39,314 nt of DNA, taken from assembly GCA_009801015.1 (NCBI GenBank), contig VHZZ01000274.1, positions 224,487 to 263,800 on the forward strand, read 5' to 3'. The notes under the pieces are model-generated. The model was not told the origin of the DNA, made no database searches, and saw only the letters and a list, made by a program, of their open reading frames with translations. This DNA is from Silene noctiflora. Lineage: Eukaryota > Streptophyta > Magnoliopsida > Caryophyllales > Caryophyllaceae. Position 1 is the first letter of the stretch; every line of letters starts with the position of its first letter. Shown here in pieces: positions 21,901 through 33,600 of the stretch. Both the position numbers and the translations under genes were made by a program.

Positions 21901-24900
21901 TCCATACCAATACGCTCGGAGGTGAAGATCCCAAGAGCTTGTCCTGAGACTGATGCAAAGCCACCAATTCGGAACCAGTTTCTCTGGCATTGTCATGGAC
22001 CAATGATCGATAGGGTGAACTAAAAACTGATTCACTTTCCACTGAACACGCTGATGACTGTGAAAAACTGACCCTTGAAGATTGGCCAAATCCAACAGAA
22101 GTACCTTCATCTCCGTCAAAATCAGAAAATCCAAATTTGGAAACTATATTTTGACTTGGACTTCTGGCATCAGGTTGATTATAATCCAAGGCTGATGACT
22201 GTGAAAAAGTGACACTTGAAGATCGGCCAAATTCAACAGAAGAACCTTCATCTCCGTCAAAATCAGAAAATCTAAATTTGGAAACTAAATCGTGACTTAG
22301 ACTTCTGGCATCAGGTTGATTATTATCCAAGGAACTTGACGGTTTCTCTGCAATATGCAGAATTGGTTGCTTCACAGCTTCCCTGCGCCAAAGTAGTGTT
22401 GTGTTAAAAAGCATCAGTGAACTCACAAGGATCTAGGATAAAGAAAATGTAAATACAATGCCTATCTCATTGCTAATTTCTAATAGTGGCCCTTAAAAGT
22501 CAAAAGCCATATCAGCACTTCAGCAGGCTATGAAAAGTATTAGAACAAAGATGATCAAATATGTCTCAGAGCTTTTGGATTGCCTCACAAAATGTTAACT
22601 ATCAGACATTTGTTCCAGATCAACTAATAAGCATTCTTATATGAATAAGGCGGGTAAAGCTGTTGTGGTGTTGTTTCTGGTTCCTAACATGATAAGAAGC
22701 TTTTCACTGACTGAGTACTAAAAAAAACTCCCTTAAATTTACAGCCTTCGGCCAATAATTTGAGCGTCGACAGGCACAGAGAAGCGAGATTTTTTTACCT
22801 CTTATAGGGCCCATTGAAACCCCCAAACTCTGGAGGAGATGTGATAATCGAGAGGCCAAATAAAATAAAATAAATAAATCAATCAAGTGGAACTCTTCCA
22901 ATTTCCTATATGTAAGGTTGAGTTCAATGAAAACAAAGTAAGGATGATGTAGAGAGTAGTGCAGAGAACCTCAAATGGTCCCATTTCCTCAAAACAGGTG
23001 CTCACTCAAAGTACTGGAACAACAGTTGTTAAATGGTACTCCGTATTTTAGTACCAGTAAACCTAGGAAAATTTAACCAACTGAATAGATAATAGCAGCC
23101 CTCACTGTCACAAACTATGTTGCTCCAACTCTTCTGATTTTCCCACTTACAGTGTCCGACACTCGACACTTGGACAAGGGTATGACACTTGGACACCTCA
23201 AGTCCGACACTTGGACACACACCCGTGTCGGATACTTCTAAACGAGTCTGAGCAACATAGGTCACAAATGGCCCACATTTAGCATCCCAAATCTTAGGGC
23301 CACCAAATCGGCTCAGGACCCATCTAGCATACAATATGACAATACATATAAATGGCAAATCAACATGGTAACTGTAATAGTCCTGCATACCAAATTCACT
23401 AGTAGAAATGTGACACAAAGAGCAATTGTTAACCAATATAACCAAAATAGCTTCACGGTCACTTCAGGCGACCAAAAAAACATCATTTACTCCTTTCAAA
23501 TAATGGGATTAAGCAAAGAAGTGAAGCGAAATTGAAAGACCATACCTCGTATAGATTAGATAGCCTTTGCACACAAACCAGATGTGACAATAATCAGGAG
23601 CATGATGGCGCACATAAATGGCCTTTTTTGACTTGGGTTCCGCCATTTTCCTTCAATACAAATAACAAGAAGAAAATGACAAGCCTTTAGTTCATTAGTA
23701 GCATATCTCATTAATAATATGAATAATAACCTAGAAAAAAAAAATACACATCTATATACTAAGATTATAAAATACAAAGAGCCATGATATCCTTTATACC
23801 AACCTCTTATATGTACGATCTGCAGCAGCACCCATGACAAGTTTCCCAATCCTTTGCTGAGATATGAGTTCTACTATTCCTTCTTCTATGGTGGAATCGA
23901 CTTCTATATGTATTTCCTCAGCACGTGCCTGCAAAAATTGTTTCATCAACTTATGTTGGTATAAATAAAATGAAAAAACTGATGCGTCGTGACTTGCTAA
24001 TATAACAGGGGAAAGAGATAATACCCCAACTTGAGCACAAATTTTAAGATAAGCATTCAGAACTGAGAGCATCTCTTGTTGTTCCTTTTCCCTAAATGCC
24101 TTCAATTCCTTCTCTCCCACTTTACTTGCTGGAAATTTCCCACCCACTGCAATTAGATAGCAATAAAGTAGAGTGAGGGCAATGACTCATACATAAAGAT
24201 CCAGAATAAGGTAAGAAAGGATATTAGAAAATGAAAAGGAAGAAAAAACAGCTTATAATAAAACCTTCGGTAAAAGTACACTACAAGCAGTCGTAAGAAA
24301 CAGATAGCATTGCTACAGACACCAATTAAGGCAAGGAAGGTGAAACATTAGGGTCATCAATCAACTAGTATTGGTCATTATAGGAAAGATCATGAAGCCA
24401 ATTTAAGTTGCAATAGCCGAGTAAGCTAATGCAAATGAACAAACCAAAAATGGATAAGCTGATAGCCCCTGCCGCGCACCCCAAAACCATAAATCTCGTT
24501 CATTTTCATGTTATAAACAGGCAAGTTATCTCAATTTGTATGACGGACTGAGAACGGTATCACATTAAAGACTGTTTTCATATCAGGAAACTACCGAAAA
24601 CCCTGTATGAATGAAGTCAGAAAGGACTCTTCATTCAAACAGCACTTAATAAAAACTAAGAAGTCGTTTATCTTGTTTTCTTGTTAAATGAGTTCTATGT
24701 ATCTTTTGTGATAAGAACTGAACATCAGTACAGACGAGGAGTTGACTCGATAAACTCCATGGTTGACTTAAATATTACTAACTCTAGATGTAGACTAAAG
24801 TGAAAGGTGTCACTCTGGAATCTGCATCAAGTGAGAACCTAATACACACCACTTACCACTGAAAGCATAAGACTAAATACTTGTAAATGCCATGAAACTC

Positions 24901-25466
24901 ATCAATCACATACGATCAAGGCATACAGAATTAGTTTTAAGCAATTACTAACTCTCTCATATAAAGACACAAACATTGAAACAAAACATTTCTATACCAC
25001 TAACATATGCCTCAAAAACTCCCGTCTATGACGATTGACAAGGAAAGGGGGCCTATAATGAAAATTGCACCGGAAATTGAGTAATCATCATAATACTACA
25101 CCACAATAACATTTGCCAACCAAAATTTGAATCATAAGTTCATAATACCACAGTATGAAGCAAAAACCCTATCTAAGTAGTGAAGGAGTAATTACTTGGC
25201 ATGGGTATCATTTTGGCAGGCACATGAACATAAAGGATGCATATTTTCTTCCCTTTCGAGTTATGCAATGCCCATATAAGTGCTGACTTGCTCTCCTTAA
25301 CCTCTTTCCCTACTGCCACATATATCTTGTCATCTACAATCACCTCATTTCCGGGTCTCCCCGTAATTTCCCCCCTTGATCCCATTCCCCTAAACTCCTC
25401 AATTTCTGGGTATCTCACCCTTCCTCCAATTTCACCCCTAACATCCACCATATAGCACACCCACAA
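18904..25466 (-). CDS. Gene B: USP/coiled-coil/kinase/U-box protein (PUB33-like), longest copy
   Basis: Nine exons on the minus strand: 25466-25196, 24146-24025, 23928-23804, 23650-23546, 22382-21908, 21589-21452, 21224-20694, 19949-19191, 19095-18904 (stop included), giving 905 aa; an in-frame ATG at 25451 would give 900 aa. A USP-like domain (about 45-207, VMGAAADRT) is followed by a Ser-rich linker (exon 5, 158 codons) with two tandem 47-residue copies (22330-22190 and 22189-22049). A coiled coil (about 370-520) leads to the kinase (about 547-820): GEGGYGSIYKG (553), lysine in LAIK (573), HGDLKPSN (Asp 668) and DFG (686), all intact and of non-RD type. The U-box (about 835-905) reads CPIFQEIMEDPHIASDGFTY. 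Exons 7 and 9 are exactly as long as in gene C. It is the best candidate for a fully working member. Confidence 0.91.
19950..20693. other. Intron 7 of gene B with degenerate repeat island
   Basis: The intron carries the array's degenerate 'ACCCGAA/TGACC' repeat texture at about 19985-20345, including 'GAACAGAAATCTGAATT', which matches 'GACCTGAAATCTGAATT' in gene D intron 8. No exon in it is supported. Confidence 0.55.
22049..22330 (-). repeat. In-frame 141-bp tandem duplication in gene B linker
   Basis: Two adjacent copies (22330-22190 and 22189-22049) each encode 47 residues beginning LDNNQPDARS or LDYNQPDARS and containing VSKF, FSDFDGDEG and FSQSSA. The copies differ at about a dozen residues, so the duplication is not brand new, but the frame is kept. 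Genes A, C and D have no equivalent. Confidence 0.93.
23115..23260. mobile_element. Fold-back element with GTCCGACAC words in gene B intron 4
   Basis: The ends are inverted: 'CTATGTTGCTC' at 23115 and 'GAGCAACATAG' ending at 23260, with CTC/GAG extensions. The inside has repeated 'TCCGACACTTGGACA' and 'CCGTGTCGGA'. This type of short non-coding fold-back repeat recurs in many plant genomes. It appears complete at both ends. Confidence 0.7.
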
Positions 25467-25470
25467 CCGA

Positions 25471-25652
25471 TTTCAGTTACTCTAACAATAACAATAACAA
25501 CACCAACAAACACTACTCGCAAAATAATCTAGGGTCGGCTAACATGAATCATACCCACAATCAATTTCAATTTCAGTTACTCGTAGCAATAATAACAACA
25601 ACAAAGCCTTACTCACAAAATAATCTAGGGTCGGCTAACATGAATCATACCC
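25471..25652. repeat. Tandem duplicated SINE-3'-end-like sequence upstream of gene B
   Basis: Two copies (25471-25556 and 25571-25652) share 'TTTCAGTTACTC', an AACAATAA-rich run and 'AATAATCTAGGGTCGGCTAACATGAATCATACCC' with few differences. The 'GGTCGGCTAACATGAATC' ending resembles 3' ends of plant SINE-like repeats, and related words occur at about 2635-2680 in gene E intron 1. It lies in the expected 5' UTR/promoter of gene B. Confidence 0.7.
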
Positions 25653-27386
25653 GTATTAATCAGTACAAAACTATAAATATTTCCAAATCACCAAAACTGC
25701 AACTTTCTTCCTACTAAATTTTAAACTTGCAAATTAATTAACTTAATGACAATGATGATTTCTGCTAATTTGTGACACAATTAACTTGTTGTATACAATA
25801 CAATGAACTGATGAAGTACAAACATGGGCAAATTAAAAAGATAAGAGTTAAATTCTTCATAATTTCAACAAAGATTCAACCAACATAAAATCAAAAAGAT
25901 GGGTTTTTGAAAAAATGGGGCTTTATGCAAGAAAAAGCCAAAATAAATACAATTAAATAAACAATATTTCTGGGTAAAAGAGATAACTTGTCTTCATCAC
26001 ACAAACAAAATCAAAACACAACGAAGAAGATATCTTTAAATATTGTTAATCATTAAGAAATCAACATAGAATGTTCAACAATCAACAACAAATATAACTA
26101 GGAATAATTAATAAACAAATAAGGAATTACGTATATCATTGTAATATGTTTAAACAAGTCAATGCATCTACGACTTTTCTTCACTTTGTACATTTCGGTA
26201 GTGACTGCTGACTAGTCTAATTTACGTTGCTAGAGTTTGCTTCAACTTGTATCATCTTGCTTGCGACGGACCCTCTTTTATCGCGTTGAATTTTTCCCTA
26301 ATTTTCAAATTTCGTTTCACCTGGGTTTGATTAACCGCCTTACAAGTCACAACTAGAGTAGTAGACCATGTAAATGGGTAAATCGGGTTCGTCTGGGTTT
26401 GACGGGGTTTGGGGAAGTTCGGGTTGTGTCGTTACGTTTTTAGATTATTTTCGTGTCTGTTATTAAGAAATTATTTCCGGAATATAAAATGGATAGTGTG
26501 TAAATAAATATTTGGTGTAAGCTCATTTGGTGGGTAAGTTCGGTTGTCAAGCTCAGGTTCCCAATTTAGGTAGAGGTGAGAGCTACATAGTAGCAAAGGG
26601 TAGAAAAGATACTAAACTACAAGAAGAAATTTTGCTACTCTAAAAAATTGTTTCTGGCTATGCCCCTGTTTAGATGTCGGGTCGAGTACCAATTGGATAT
26701 TTGCGTCGTGTCATTCGGTCCGGTCAATTTTACTATTGGTAAGATAACCTGTTGGGAAATCATGTCCCCTACCGTGCCCAAGAAAAAAAGTTTTTGTGGA
26801 GAAGCATTGATACTTCTTGTTGGCCCCTGTTGCGCCGCTGCCCACGATTCACAATAGTACGACAATGTTTGCTTTGAGTTAAATCGAATTTACTCTTACC
26901 CAAATAGCGCCATTCTATTAAAGTTGGTAAACACTCATAAAAATGTTTTTCATCTTTACATTAGTGATTTAAACTTGGATTAGCATCCTAACATTAAAAA
27001 AAGTCACCTTAGGTGGGTTTGACTTTTGGTATGTTGAACTCTTATCCATCAACAATAATTGGGGAGTTGGGTGACTTGTGTTGATTTCTACGTTGTTAGA
27101 GTTAGCCTAATTTTACCTACAATAATATTAAGACGTCACTAGATGATAATGAGTCAGGCATAACAATCTCGGAAATAAAGTCAAACTTATAACACACCAA
27201 TGACAAACATAAACAATTCAATTACGGAGAACTTAGTATTTTCATTGTTTTTTTCTTGTAAGAGATATATACACAATTAAACATCACACATGAAAGCTTC
27301 ACATGATATTTCTTACACCTAATATGTTCATTTGAATGAATCGAATCATTTTATTACCATATGATTGTTAAATCACAAATACTGCT

Positions 27387-27412
27387 ATGAGACGGTTTTA
27401 CAACAAGACGAC
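27387..27412. repeat. Short dispersed 'TGAGACGGTTTTACAA' repeat at gene A truncation point
   Basis: The sequence 'ATGAGACGGTTTTACAACAA' ends directly against the stop codon of gene A. Related copies occur near 4632 ('GAGACCGTCTTAGATGAG'), 28257, 28972 ('TGTAAAACCGTCTTA') and 36412 ('AGACGGTCTTATACAAGAA'). It is probably the end of a small transposon family. Confidence 0.55.
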
Positions 27413-29227
27413 TTATAGTTCATCATATTTATGAACTACATTGATAGCAGAAGCTAGTTTCTCTCCTAACATTTGCAGGAGAAAAGCAGAGTTTCTGGTT
27501 TGGTTTTCGAGCAATGTTTTTTGCTCGACTGCACTTCGCAGCATCCCTAGGACACCGTTCTTCACAGACTCAAGTTCCGACTTCACCTTCTCTAACTCAG
27601 CGACATGACTCTTCATTTCAAGCTCATCGTTCTTCTTAGGCATCTCCCCAACATTCGCTTTCATCCATTCAAGCTCGGCCCTCACATTAGCCAACTCTGT
27701 CTCGACTTCTTTTCTACGCATACACTCTTCAATGTACAATGTCTCTAGCCCTGAAGCCGCCGTTCCCTGGAATTAAACACTCGTGTTACTATAACAATTA
27801 AACACTTCTGAAACGCTGTAATGAAATGCTAGTGTATGAAATTCCATCACTAGCGTTTCATTACCAGAGTTTCAGTCATTCTTAACTTTGTGCACTAGTA
27901 ATGAACACTAGTGATCAAATTGGAGAATGGCTGAAACTCGCTAGTAAAACAAAAGAAAACAAGCAATGACGGAGGAAATACATATGAGCTAACTGATTCA
28001 CTTTGAATCATGAGATAGGGATGTGAAGATAGAGATTGACGGCCTGCATCAAACTCGTGTACTGAAGATGGTCTTGAAGCCGAATTATCAATGCTGTCAG
28101 TACTCCAACGAGGAGGAGCGGTTGGACTTATTCCTCCTCCGTCTCTTTCAATTGTTACAAGCGCATTTTCCACATGACTTGAATCTGCTGGTTTAACTCC
28201 TTTCCTATATCCAATAAATCAATGCCATTCTCAGATCAACCAACATAAATTCTTATATGAGACGGTTTACAATGATTTACTGTAAAGCCGTTTCAGCTAC
28301 TAACTTCGAGATATTTACCTGGTGTATATAAGATAACCTTTGCAGATGAACCAAATATGACAGAAAGAGGGTGCATTATCCCTGACATATACCGCCTTTT
28401 TCGACCTTACATCCATCATCTTTCTGTGTTCATTACAAAAAACACAACACAGTATATGTTGCAGTTACTACTGTAAGCATCAGTTAGTCTCCCTTAAGAC
28501 CGAGACAAGGTTTTGTAAAATGTATTGAAGTACCTTGAATAATGCTTATCTGCAGCAGAACCAATCACAAGGTTTTCAATATTGTGTTGTTCTAAAAGTT
28601 GTATGATCCCCTTCTCAATAGAATCGGCCTCAATGTATAATTTCTCGATGCTCACCTACGTTCAATCAGAAAGCAAAGTTAGATCATACGAGAAAAGAAG
28701 GAAAAAGAGTTCACTTCAGTAACAAAACGAGGTTACAATTCTCGAAACCAATTGACTATCATCGAGTGAACAATAATAATACCCCGGATTTTTGAGAAAT
28801 ACGGAGATATTCGTCGAGAACAGCTAACATTTCCTGCCTTTCTTTATCTCTGAAAGACTTGACTTCCTTTTCTCCCAATGCACTAGCAAGCATATATCCA
28901 ACTACAAAAGCAACGACGACAACAACAATGACAAAGGCACGATACCAAAATGAGTTCGATATTTTCCTTTCTGTTGTAAAACCGTCTTATCCAAGTATAC
29001 GCCAAACAACAAAACATAAAGTGAAACATACTAGGGGTGGGAATTTTCTTGGCAGGTTGATGAACATGAATAATGCAAACTTTTTTTCCTCCTGAATTTT
29101 GCAGGGCCCATGTTAAAATAGACCTGTTTTCTTTGACTTCCTTGCTAACTGCAACATACATCTTTTCTTCTGTTACCAAACTTTTTCTTTGAAACTCTTC
29201 CATCTCTTTACCCTTGCTAAAACTCAT
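27413..29227 (-). CDS. Gene A: truncated USP/coiled-coil paralog lacking kinase and U-box
   Basis: Exons on the minus strand: 29227-29032, 28901-28783, 28655-28534, 28423-28319, 28204-27994, 27766-27413 (stop included), giving 368 aa with every splice phase agreeing. Residues 1-180 are the USP-like domain (MSFSKGKEMEEF start, VIGSAADKHYSRY). Next come a 70-codon Ser/Pro linker and a Glu/Lys-rich coiled coil. The short exon starting ESSMND in B and D is missing. The last residues LGEKLASAINVVHKYDEL align with LEEKLFSAVELLQKYKNEHEEL of gene B's coiled coil (shown in part), after which a TAA stops the frame. Directly past the stop is a short dispersed repeat (27387-27412), probably the breakpoint. 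No kinase or U-box follows, so any product would be a non-catalytic USP/coiled-coil protein. It may be functional or a young truncated pseudogene with its frame still open. Confidence 0.72.
28251..28296. repeat. Palindromic 'AGACGGTTTACA...TGTAAAGCCGTTT' in gene A intron 4
   Basis: The two arms, about 12 bases each, pair imperfectly around a short AT-rich loop within the 114-base intron between gene A exons 4 and 5. It belongs to the same dispersed family as the repeat at 27387. Confidence 0.55.
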
Positions 29228-30669
29228 CGTCTCGAGTCTCGACGTTGAAATTATGAGTCGATAATAAAAGGAACGACGATAGGGCGTCACCAGGTAAGAC
29301 TCTGTAACAAGACAAATTTGGTAAGAGGGAGTAAAAAAAAAATGTAATATGACGCAAATGATCAGTAAATGCAAAAGGTCAAATTCCTTCACATTATAGA
29401 CGTCAAACTATTTCTTTCAATTGTGTTTATATAGAGCATAGAAAATAATAAGATAATCAAAATATTGGCATTTTCTAAGAAATTTAGAGTTCAATTCTTG
29501 GAAATAGTCCGTATGTCTACGGTCAATAATAAGTCTTGCTGAAGACGAGTAATAATTAAGACGAAATTGTAACCATTTTTAGATAACAAGTTACAAGAAC
29601 AATTTTCTACGCTATAATAGTTTGTTATTAAAATGTTCACATTTAGTCGTTAAATTGACAACATTTAGCCCGTTTTCAGCTTGTGATGAAAAGTGTCCGT
29701 CTTTACCAGAATTGGTTGTCATTGAGTTGACTGGTACTTTGATTCTGAGACAGTGAGATACATGCTGATATGCTGATATAACGGAATATGCTCACATTAA
29801 ATAATGTTCTAACTGCCAAAAACAGATTCAAATTTTAATATAATTATGAGTTTATGACTGAGTGTTACTTAAATTATTCATAGACACAAGAATATGTCAT
29901 GGAAAGGAATTGTTTTTAGACGATACAAAGAGTGCATCCCTAGTCTTCCTTTTTAACATTTTGTCGGATATACACGATAGCCTATAAATCATTGAGTAGA
30001 TAATACGACCAGTTGTATACAGATAAGATGGAAACTCTTTTATAAAGTTGCTTGAATGAGTTGGGACTTCTTCTATAGTAGGTACAATTGATGTTTAAAA
30101 ATCTCCTTTTCAACGCATATTAATACTCATTTTACGTTTTTTTTTTTGCTCTACAACGCACTAATTAGCGATTTGAACTTCTATATGACCATTTATGTTG
30201 AATGAGTCCACGAAACTGCGTAAGAGTAGTCGTTCGTTCAAAAAGCGACTTCACTCTATTAACACCGCTACTTAAAGCTACGACTTTCTGCGAAATTTCA
30301 TTACACAAATTAAAACATTCCGTCTTCTTTTCTTCGGCCTTAAAACAATTTTTTATATAGCAGACAAGGGAAGTTGGTCGAAAATGCTCCCGGAAAACCC
30401 TTGTGAGATCGCAGCCACGAGTGCACAACAATCGTATAAGACGCCAAGTGAAGACGTATTAGCCAAGCCTAAACTGAACTGATTCGAGTTTATATTATGA
30501 ACCAAGTCCAGCCTCACATAATATCAACTACATTACCTATTCCCGCCTTCATAAAATCACTTTCGCATACAAAATCCCTTCGTCTTCCAACTGCTCCCCT
30601 TTTCTCATTTCTTACATCAATACTCTGTATAATTCACAATTCTAGCTTCAAAATTACTATTCGAATTTA
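29228..30669. promoter_or_regulatory. Divergent intergenic region between gene A and PRD3
   Basis: The region separates two oppositely transcribed genes, so it must contain both 5' ends unless gene A is silent. It is AT-rich. The last 170 bases before PRD3 are pyrimidine-rich (C/T runs such as 'CTTCGTCTTCCAACTGCTCCCC'), as common in plant 5' UTRs. No single TATA box can be fixed with confidence. The 88-codon frame on the minus strand at 30165-30431 is not recognisable. Confidence 0.4.
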
Positions 30670-33600
30670 ATGAAGTTGAAGATTAACAAAGCCTGCGATC
30701 TCAATTCCATCTCCGTTCTGCCTCCTCACACCAGGTTTCAAATTTCTTATTTCGTTGATAATATCGCAATTCCTGTTATTATTATGTGTTTATCAACTAT
30801 AATCTTGTTTTCGGCGATAATTTGAAGAAGATCGAGCTTAATGCCGCCGCAATCGCAACCGCAACCACGATCGCAACCTTCGCAACAGTCGTTCTCTCAA
30901 GGAATGTCGTCGCAACAGAATACGATGTTCTCGCAGATTTCGCAGAATTCTTTCGATGAATTTCTCACTGAAAATCAAGTAATTTTCAGCTCTTTCTTAT
31001 AAATTAATTCATTACTCTCAATTTTTCGAGTGTTGTTTCTATTGTAAGGTATAATTTTGATCAATTTTGAATGAAGTGTGTTGCGAACTTAATTAATTAG
31101 GTAAAGCTGTGAATTGCTCGATTTAGTGATGCATTTGCTTTCGGCTTTGTTTATTAGTTGAGTTGCGAATTTTACGCAGTTTGAGTACTTGAAAGGCGGA
31201 GCTATTAATTGCTTGATTAGTGATCTCGTCGTCATAGAAGTGCGTAAATTTGATTTTCTATATATTAGTTCAGTTGTGTGTTTTGCGCTGTTATGATGCT
31301 TGAATAATGGATTTAACGCGGATGAATGGAATGAACCTGAAGATTTGACGTAGTATTTACTAGTTGAAGTGTTTTTGGTTTGTTTATTAGTTGAGTTGCG
31401 GATTTTGTCAGTTTGAGTACCTGAAAGGCGGTAATGTGAGTTGGCTAGGGGAAGCTGTTGATTGCTTGATCAATGAATCAGTGATCTGTTGTTGTAGAAG
31501 TGCGTAAATTTGATTTTGTATATACTAGTTCAAATGTGTGTTTTGCGCTGCGCAGTCATGATGCTTATGGATCATAATGCGGATAAATGGAATGAACCTG
31601 AAGATTTGACCTAGATTCATCGACCTAGAAAATGCTTGAATTTCAGTATGTGCTTGTGGAATAGTTGACGAAAGTTATTGTTAAATTATTTGACAAAAGT
31701 TGGACTATGCTGCTAGAATTTTGATGCGTACAATTGTTATCTGAATTTATTGGAGTTACAGGCTAGAAAGTGCATGCCCAAGGTTATCACTATTTGATGA
31801 ACTAATAGGTAGAGGCTTAGTTTATTCGTGGAATAGTGATTTTTTTACAGTTGAACCCCGCTGAAATATGATGCAGCGATGAAATTCTGCAATGAATGTA
31901 ATAGGCGATGAAAGTAATTATGCAAAACAGAAACTGTTACCCTTGCTTAATTCTGGTGAAAAGAACATAATAATTCTATGATTCGAGGAAAGTATTCTGT
32001 AATTATATTCTTTTACACGTTCAGGAAATGTATTTCTAAACTTCACTTATCACTTGTCAGTCTAAGACTCCTTGATGTTCGAAGAAAAACAAAGTTACGT
32101 GGCATGAATTCTTCAGGCTGCCAGGCCTATCCTTTCATGAGAATGAGTGTATTATTCCTCCTGCCATGGCCTAAAATTGGATATGACAATCTCTTTCAGA
32201 CTGTTCTGCGTATAAGGAAACTTCATTTTATTGTATGGTCGACTATACTCCTGAATTTCTCAGTCTTACGTGCATAACAAGTTCTGGTTTCTCTAGTCCG
32301 AGAAAACTAGTCTTTGATTTGGTCAGAGTTTGGAGTATGTTTTCCCATTGTGTAGTTGATTGTTGAACAATGAAATTGTGTGCTTTCCACAGTTTCACAG
32401 ATAAATAATACGGAGTGCCATTTTGCAGAGATTTAGCTCACAAGAGAAAGATAACTCGGTGAAAAGAATGTCTTGCCTTGCCCCCAGCTCTTATCCTCGT
32501 GAAGAAAGCCAGTTGCCGATATCCAGGTCGTCTGCAAATTTAACACGCAGATGGAGCTCTTCTTTACCAGAACAGAAATGTATGTTTACCCCTTCCTATT
32601 TTAAATGCAAGTCAGTATCAGTCTTACTTACGTTCTCATTGTTATCTCCACAAGCTTTTGGTGTATCTAATCTGAAGTTTGGCACAGAGTAGTAGTGTAA
32701 TTCTTTCTTACACGTGTTTGTAAGTATGTAAATAGTTGGTTCTTTTGATGTGTGGATTTATATGATGTGTAGTAGTGTAATTCTTTCATTAGTGTGGTTG
32801 GAAGGATGTAAACTGTTGCCTCTTGCAGGTCAACTTAATGACGAACTTGAACATAAATTCGCAACAATGGAAACATTGGTCAGCAGGTTGGGCATGATCT
32901 TGGATTCTGTTCAGTCTGATGTCATGCAAGTCAATAAAGGAACAAAAGAGCTTTCACTTGCAGGTGAAAATTATTTAGCTTTCTATGTAATTCTGAATCA
33001 TGATGTTATATTGTTAACTACTGAAAAGAAAAAAATCAATGGAGACTTGTCTAGTTGTCTGTCACTGTCTATCAGTCAGGTATATATCGTCGAAAGTACT
33101 TATTAAGTTCCTCACGCTAACAGTCTCGTTGGTATTTTGGTTCAATGGACAGTGTGATAATTCCATTGATCTATATTAAGAAGTTTGTATAGTCACCAAT
33201 TCCTCAACTCTTGTTGCAGTGGAAGGTATTCGCCAGAAGTTAATTGCTCAGGATGATTCACTTCATCTGCTGGTACGTTTTTTGCTTATCTTTGAAGTAC
33301 ATGCATTTGAACAAAACTTTGTTTTAAGATGTTAATAACTATGACCAGAATCGAGGACAAGAAGAGATGAAAACTAGCCTGGATGTGGGATTGAGATCAG
33401 TTAGCAATCAATTGAGCAACATGTCCCAGAAGGACCAGATGCAAGATATTATGTCTACAGTTACGACTTTTCCGAACCAAATTCAGACTATTGTCCACAA
33501 ACAGGCGGAAGAGCTTTCAAAATGGTTATCTGAAGACCTGCAGGCATGTCACCTACAAACCTCTACCCTCTTGGATCCTTCTATGACATCTTGCCTGAAA

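Larger units (their letters stand above)
25467..27412. other. Spacer between gene B start and truncated gene A
   Basis: Next to gene B lies a roughly 100-base tandem duplication (25471-25652). Further right is AT-rich sequence, then G-rich degenerate words at 26375-26720 ('GGGTTTGACGGGGTTTGGGG', 'GGTCCGGTCAATTTT'). No kinase or U-box sequence was found anywhere here, so the missing 3' half of gene A is not simply displaced downstream. No gene seen. Confidence 0.6.

Noticed and set aside
22704-22901. Minus-strand open frame inside gene B intron 4
   Set aside because: It lies between well-supported splice sites and has no similarity to the family.
26635-26865. Open frames on both strands near 26.7 kb
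   Set aside because: They overlap G-rich degenerate repeat words ('GGTCCGGTCAATTTT') and match no family I know.
30165-30431. 88-codon minus-strand frame between gene A and PRD3
   Set aside because: No recognisable motif or neighbour relation; it is Cys/Arg-scattered sequence of the kind found by chance in spacers. I cannot support it as a gene.
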